Positions 62,980-64,000 of a DNA stretch of 64,000 nt are shown here, piece after piece. The DNA is from an uncultured Chitinophagaceae bacterium (lineage in GTDB: Bacteria > Bacteroidota > Bacteroidia > Chitinophagales > Chitinophagaceae), in the NCBI GenBank assembly GCA_903830285.1, contig CAIKTE010000116.1:1-64000 (forward strand). The letters are read 5' to 3'. A program made the position numbers and the translations under genes. Position 1 is the stretch's first letter. Each line of letters begins with the position of its first letter. Under the pieces are notes generated by a model. It was not told the origin of the DNA, made no database searches, and worked only from the letters and a program-made list of their open reading frames with translations.

Positions 62980-64000
62980 ATGAAAAGATTGGTGATATTA
63001 GGTGCAGGTACAGCAGGAACCATGATGGCAAATCATCTGCATCATAAACTCAACAGAAAAGAATGGACTATTGATATTGTGGATGAAAGAACAGAACATC
63101 ATTATCAACCGGGCTATTTATTTCTTCCCTTCGATATCTATCAACCGGAAGATATCATTAAATCTATCCGGGATTTTATTCCTTCAGACGTCAATTTGAT
63201 CACAAAGAAAATTGACCGTATCGTTGCCACAGATAATTATATTCAAATGGCAGGCGGTGATCAGTTACAGTATGATCTGCTCATCATTGCCACGGGTGCC
63301 AAGATAGCTCCTGAAGAAACAGAAGGAATGAATGGCGCAGAGTGGCAACATTCTGTTTTTGATTTTTATACTTTTGAAGGTGCTTTAGCACTGCGCAATA
63401 AACTGCGTGATTGGCAGGGAGGAAACCTCGTGATACATATCACTGAGATGCCGATCAAATGTCCCGTAGCTCCATTAGAATTTGCATTCTTGGCCGACTC
63501 TTATTTTAAACATAAAAAAATACGCGATAAAGTAAACATTACTTATGTTACTCCTTTAAGCGGTGCATTTACAAAACCAAAATCTACTGCTGCATTGGAG
63601 CATTTGTTGGAAGAAAAGAACATTGCCATTGAAAGTGACTTTGCCATTTCAGAAGTTGACAATGAAAATAAAACCATTGTTGATTATGGCGGAAAAGCAA
63701 TCCCTTTCGATCTCTTGGTCACAGTACCAACAAACAAAGGCGATGCATTAATGGAAAGATCAGACCTGGGTGATGAACTAAATTATGTTCCCACCAATAA
63801 AGAAACATTACAGTCAAAAGCGCATGCCAATATTTTCGTGATCGGCGATGCAACGAATGTACCTGCTTCGAAAGCGGGCTCTGTTGCACACTTTGAAGCG
63901 GATATTCTTACAGAAAATATTCTTCACTTTATAAAAGAGGAAACGCTTTCAGCAACATTTGACGGACATGCCAATTGTTTTATTGAAACAGGAAACAGCA
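62980..64000 (+). CDS. Sulfide:quinone oxidoreductase-like FAD flavoprotein (3' truncated by window)
   Basis: 340 residues are visible; the frame is still open at the right edge. The N-terminus MKRLVILGAGTAGTMMANHL is an FAD-binding Rossmann loop. HHYQPGYLFLPF near 40, LLIIATGAKIAPEE near 100, MPIKCPVAPLEFAFL near 152 (with the Cys expected in SQR-type enzymes) and IFVIGDATNVPASKAGSVAHFEA near 286 match sulfide:quinone oxidoreductases and related flavoproteins. SQR oxidises sulfide at the membrane and passes electrons to quinone. The last part, with any C-terminal membrane-binding helices, is missing. Start at the ATG that directly precedes the FAD loop. Confidence 0.85.
   Translation, partial: MKRLVILGAGTAGTMMANHLHHKLNRKEWTIDIVDERTEHHYQPGYLFLPFDIYQPEDIIKSIRDFIPSDVNLITKKIDRIVATDNYIQMAGGDQLQYDLLIIATGAKIAPEETEGMNGAEWQHSVFDFYTFEGALALRNKLRDWQGGNLVIHITEMPIKCPVAPLEFAFLADSYFKHKKIRDKVNITYVTPLSGAFTKPKSTAALEHLLEEKNIAIESDFAISEVDNENKTIVDYGGKAIPFDLLVTVPTNKGDALMERSDLGDELNYVPTNKETLQSKAHANIFVIGDATNVPASKAGSVAHFEADILTENILHFIKEETLSATFDGHANCFIETGNS

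Overview
The window is 64 kb of AT-rich DNA from a member of the Bacteroidota, most likely family Chitinophagaceae. Evidence for this: a SusC/SusD pair under an ECF sigma/FecR switch, a PorP/SprF-type outer-membrane protein next to a giant adhesin with a gliding-type (T9SS) C-terminal domain, several GH144-type glucanases, genes without Shine-Dalgarno sites, and characteristic intergenic repeats. The genus is not decided. No rRNA, tRNA, CRISPR array, prophage or transposase gene was recognised.

Left part (0.4-24 kb) is mostly housekeeping and amino-acid metabolism: a long Lgt-family protein, a bacilliredoxin, Hsp20, a TraB/GumN protein followed by an ECF sigma factor and a small membrane protein, an arginine decarboxylase, the block thrS-infC-rpmI-rplT (with a terminator after infC), a secreted protein, a DUF3347 lipoprotein, an ABC-F ATPase, and an arginine/histidine group (formimidoylglutamase, imidazolonepropionase, an arginine-deiminase-like enzyme and a CtlX-like hydrolase). 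A CHAD protein, an RmlD-like reductase and two small exported proteins follow. The 3' end of the ABC-F gene and the end of the convergent neighbour are duplicated about 300 bp apart, with a perfect 20-bp hairpin between the copies.

Middle part (24.4-37.2 kb): a PorP/SprF protein and a ~2270-residue mosaic adhesin (YCF48 repeats, IPT/TIG, FG-GAP repeats, NHL repeats, Ig-like and PKD modules, type-B T9SS sorting domain) form a probable two-gene unit. Next come an intergenic region of nested repeats, a small protein preceded by a four-copy 11-bp tandem repeat, an alpha/beta hydrolase, a beta-hydroxyacid dehydrogenase and a GH125 mannosidase.

Right part (37.4-60.1 kb) is one polysaccharide-utilisation locus read on the minus strand: ECF sigma, FecR anti-sigma, SusC with an STN signalling domain, SusD, LamG lipoprotein, a terminator, a seven-heme cytochrome c, a large FG-GAP/ASPIC lipoprotein, then GH144, GH30, GH144, GH144, GH43 and GH3 genes, mostly 1-50 bp apart. 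The enzymes suggest beta-glucan degradation (beta-1,2 and perhaps beta-1,6 linkages): surface capture, endo-cleavage by GH144/GH30, import through SusCD, and glucose release by GH3. The cytochrome and ASPIC protein inside a glycan operon are the most unusual part of the window. A ribokinase and a GRP/ureide-type transporter lie beyond, then about 0.8 kb of non-coding DNA with two terminator-like hairpins, and a sulfide:quinone-oxidoreductase-like flavoprotein cut by the right edge.
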